DNA from: Saksenaea vasiformis B4078
Taxonomy: Eukaryota; Mucoromycota; Mucoromycetes; Mucorales; Saksenaeaceae
Direction of reading: 5' to 3'
Length of the DNA: 56,390 nt
NCBI GenBank assembly: GCA_000697055.1
Contig: JNDT01002326.1
Location: forward strand, 1 to 56,390
This document shows, piece after piece, positions 55,007 through 56,390 of the stretch. The translations under genes and the position numbers were made by a program. Each line of letters opens with the position of its first letter. Within the stretch, counting starts at the first letter, position 1. The notes under the pieces were generated by a model that had not been told where the DNA came from, made no database searches, and saw only the letters and a list, made by a program, of their open reading frames with translations.

Positions 55007-56390
55007 CTAAATCCCTTCAAGGGAAACCGGATTCGTACCGGCGATAGTTGTCTGTGTGCGCAAGAACTCGGTAGGTCGATCATAGCCCTTCCAGATGTCG
55101 TTGGCAATCCAAAACAAGTTCTTGCTAGCATTTACATCCCGTTGCCAAAGTGTTCTACAGCGTTTACAAGCTAGTACACCATGGTGTGAGATTAAATCCT
55201 TGGTCGTGACTTTTTCAAGACATCTGCCGTGGCAGTTGTTACAAATCTAGAGCAACATTTGAATACTCAACAGTGGAATAATTGCTTAAGCTTACTTGAG
55301 AGCTCAGATATTCGTCTACTGTCACTGCTAATAGTTCTCCTCTATGTTCGCGTCGCTTCAGCCCTTTCCAACACTTGTTCACTACGTTCTTGCGCTTTCC
55401 TTTGTATGTCATCTTATTGCCAAACATCGCATCCCCGAAAACGATGAGGGGCATTTTTGTCGTCTCCTGGAACGCTGTTTGCTTCCATTTTTTTGGGCGA
55501 CTGCCTGGGCGTAGGGTAGACCTTTTTGTTGACATGACCTGCGCTGGAACTCTTCCCCTATGAATTTCATTAGTTTTCATACATTTGCAACTTCCATCAT
55601 ACTTTTCGACCTCCAAGACTAGCTTCTTCATCTTTTTCTTGCGCCTTCGCTTGCGTTCCTTACGATTCGCTTTTGTCTTCTTCCTTTTTCGCCGATTATA
55701 CTTTTTCCCTCCATCGACGAGTATGTTCACCATTTCTTCCATGGCCCTCTGTCTGCCCTGATAGTCTCTGAATCGGCTTTCTGCCGTCGATGGACCGTAA
55801 AAACCAAAGAGCTGCTCCAAGTGCTGGTATACATAACGGATATGGTCATTGTAGCGCTCTTCAAGCTGCGTCTTCCCTGTAGGCATCTCCGTTTCAATAT
55901 CTTTGATGCGACCAGTATTCTTTGCAGCATCCATCGCTCGTTGACGTCGAAATGCTCCAGTATAGGTATAATACTCTGCTGTCGAGCAACGGCGAATTTC
56001 ATGGGAGTTGGTTCCCTCGCCGTATGGTGCGGTAAGGACCTGGCTAACCCTTGGATCTATAGCACACGGACAGAAATGTTTTTGGACCTCTGTTTGTGTG
56101 AAATCATCGACAGAAAGCTCTGTACGCTGCACCCTGGAGGCATTTTTTGCCCTTGCGAACTGCAAGTCAACCGCGAAACCGTCAGTCAATATTTGATTGG
56201 TGAACATGTACTTTTCGGAATTTTGGAGGGATTCGATGCTACGTGAAAAAAAAAATCAGCGACATTTCCTTACATGAGCGTTACCTTTGAAACCCTAATC
56301 TGGAGAAATCCAGAACGTCGTAGAACAGTTTCAAATGATCCTCGTGAGTGGTCCCAGCCTTGCGAGATACAAGGCTGCCGAGAGTTTTGG
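55007..56390 (-). CDS. Fanzor (eukaryotic TnpB-like RNA-guided nuclease), 5' end outside window
   Basis: Three exon segments are visible (56285 to the edge, 55296-56238, 55007-55246), separated by introns 56239-56284 and 55247-55295. The N-terminal segment ends in LKLFYDVLDFSRLGFQS, then MFTNQILTDGFAVDLQFARA. RuvC-I is in FCPCAIDPRVSQVL (Asp); STAEYYTYTGAFRRQR follows; a Lys/Arg-rich tract (RRKRKKTKANRKERKRRRKK) could act as nuclear signal. PLIVFGDAMFG and the RuvC-II Glu in VTVDEYLSSQ follow. Removing the second intron joins it to ICNNCHGRCLEK, then CKRCRTLWQRDVNASKN with the RuvC-III Asp. So all three catalytic acids and both CxxC zinc pairs are intact. Family proteins cut DNA guided by an omega-like RNA encoded near the 3' end of the gene. 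Activity of this copy is not shown; the start lies beyond 56390. Confidence 0.88.

Noticed and set aside
55239..55300. Premature stop or frameshift disabling the Fanzor
   Set aside because: A 49-nt GTAAGC...CTAG intron removes the stop and restores the expected zinc-finger sequence, so I treat it as splicing rather than decay.
1..56390. CRISPR array or prokaryotic operon
   Set aside because: No regular direct repeats with spacers; intron-rich eukaryotic genes throughout.

Overview
The window looks like nuclear DNA of a filamentous fungus, most likely Mucoromycota (Mucorales-like). Genes are split by many 45-75 nt introns with GTAAGT-type donors and CTAAC/CTAAT branch sites. The protein set is fungal: SAGA subunit Spt7, SEA/GATOR2 subunit Mio, Swf1, an RNAi RNA-dependent RNA polymerase with an RRM-like N-terminus, a Cys3/MetR-type bZIP and a fungal P450. 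Intergenic DNA is AT-rich and full of degraded repeats. No tools were run. Exon models were built by hand from splice signals and reading frame. Frame closure was checked arithmetically for most genes; MIOS, the CLASRP-like gene and the partial Fanzor were not closed end to end.

Layout. 1-6.2 kb is gene-poor: a broken LTR-retrotransposon gag-protease on the minus strand, an almost pure A/T island, a tRNA-Ala(CGC) and LTR-like debris. 6.2-16 kb holds MIOS (+), a C2-domain coiled-coil protein (-), a small orphan gene (+) and a bZIP factor (-), with two copies of a dispersed repeat. 18-25.5 kb holds SPT7 (+, 19 exons), a multi-pass membrane protein (+) and a Rap1-type GTPase (-). 27.4-31.7 kb is the RdRP (-). 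34.3-43 kb is gene-dense: P450 (+), SMU1 (+), MFS transporter (-), CLASRP-like SR protein (-). 44.5-50.3 kb holds Yippee (-), an ABHD10-like hydrolase (-), a 79-aa orphan (+), an SLC35F-like transporter (+) and ribosomal protein S22/uS8 (-). 51.5-53.9 kb has a degraded Tc1/mariner transposase next to SWF1 (+). 55.0 kb to the right edge is a Fanzor (eukaryotic TnpB-like nuclease), cut off at its N-terminus.

Most interesting. (1) The Fanzor keeps the RuvC Asp/Glu/Asp residues and zinc-finger cysteines once a 49-nt intron is removed. (2) Five loci in the window (about 10.9, 14.4, 25.9, 43.4 and 54.8 kb) share one architecture: an inverted repeat whose loop is a 58-66 nt segment with conserved 5' splice site, branch site and 3' splice site. 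Removing the intron brings two ACCAAGTT/AACTTGGT arms together. The 54.8-kb copy has different outer-arm sequence but the same pairing, and lies in the 3' flank of the Fanzor on the same strand, where guide RNAs of this nuclease family are usually found. (3) Two of these loci also share an upstream module and exon-like pieces with conserved splice sites, so the hairpin is part of a longer unidentified repeated unit. An RNAi RdRP in the same window makes a small-RNA source one testable explanation.

Functionally the remaining genes are housekeeping: TORC1 nutrient signalling (MIOS), transcription (SPT7), splicing (SMU1, CLASRP-like), palmitoylation (SWF1), translation (RPS22, tRNA-Ala) and transport (MFS, SLC35F). 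No operon-like logic links them.
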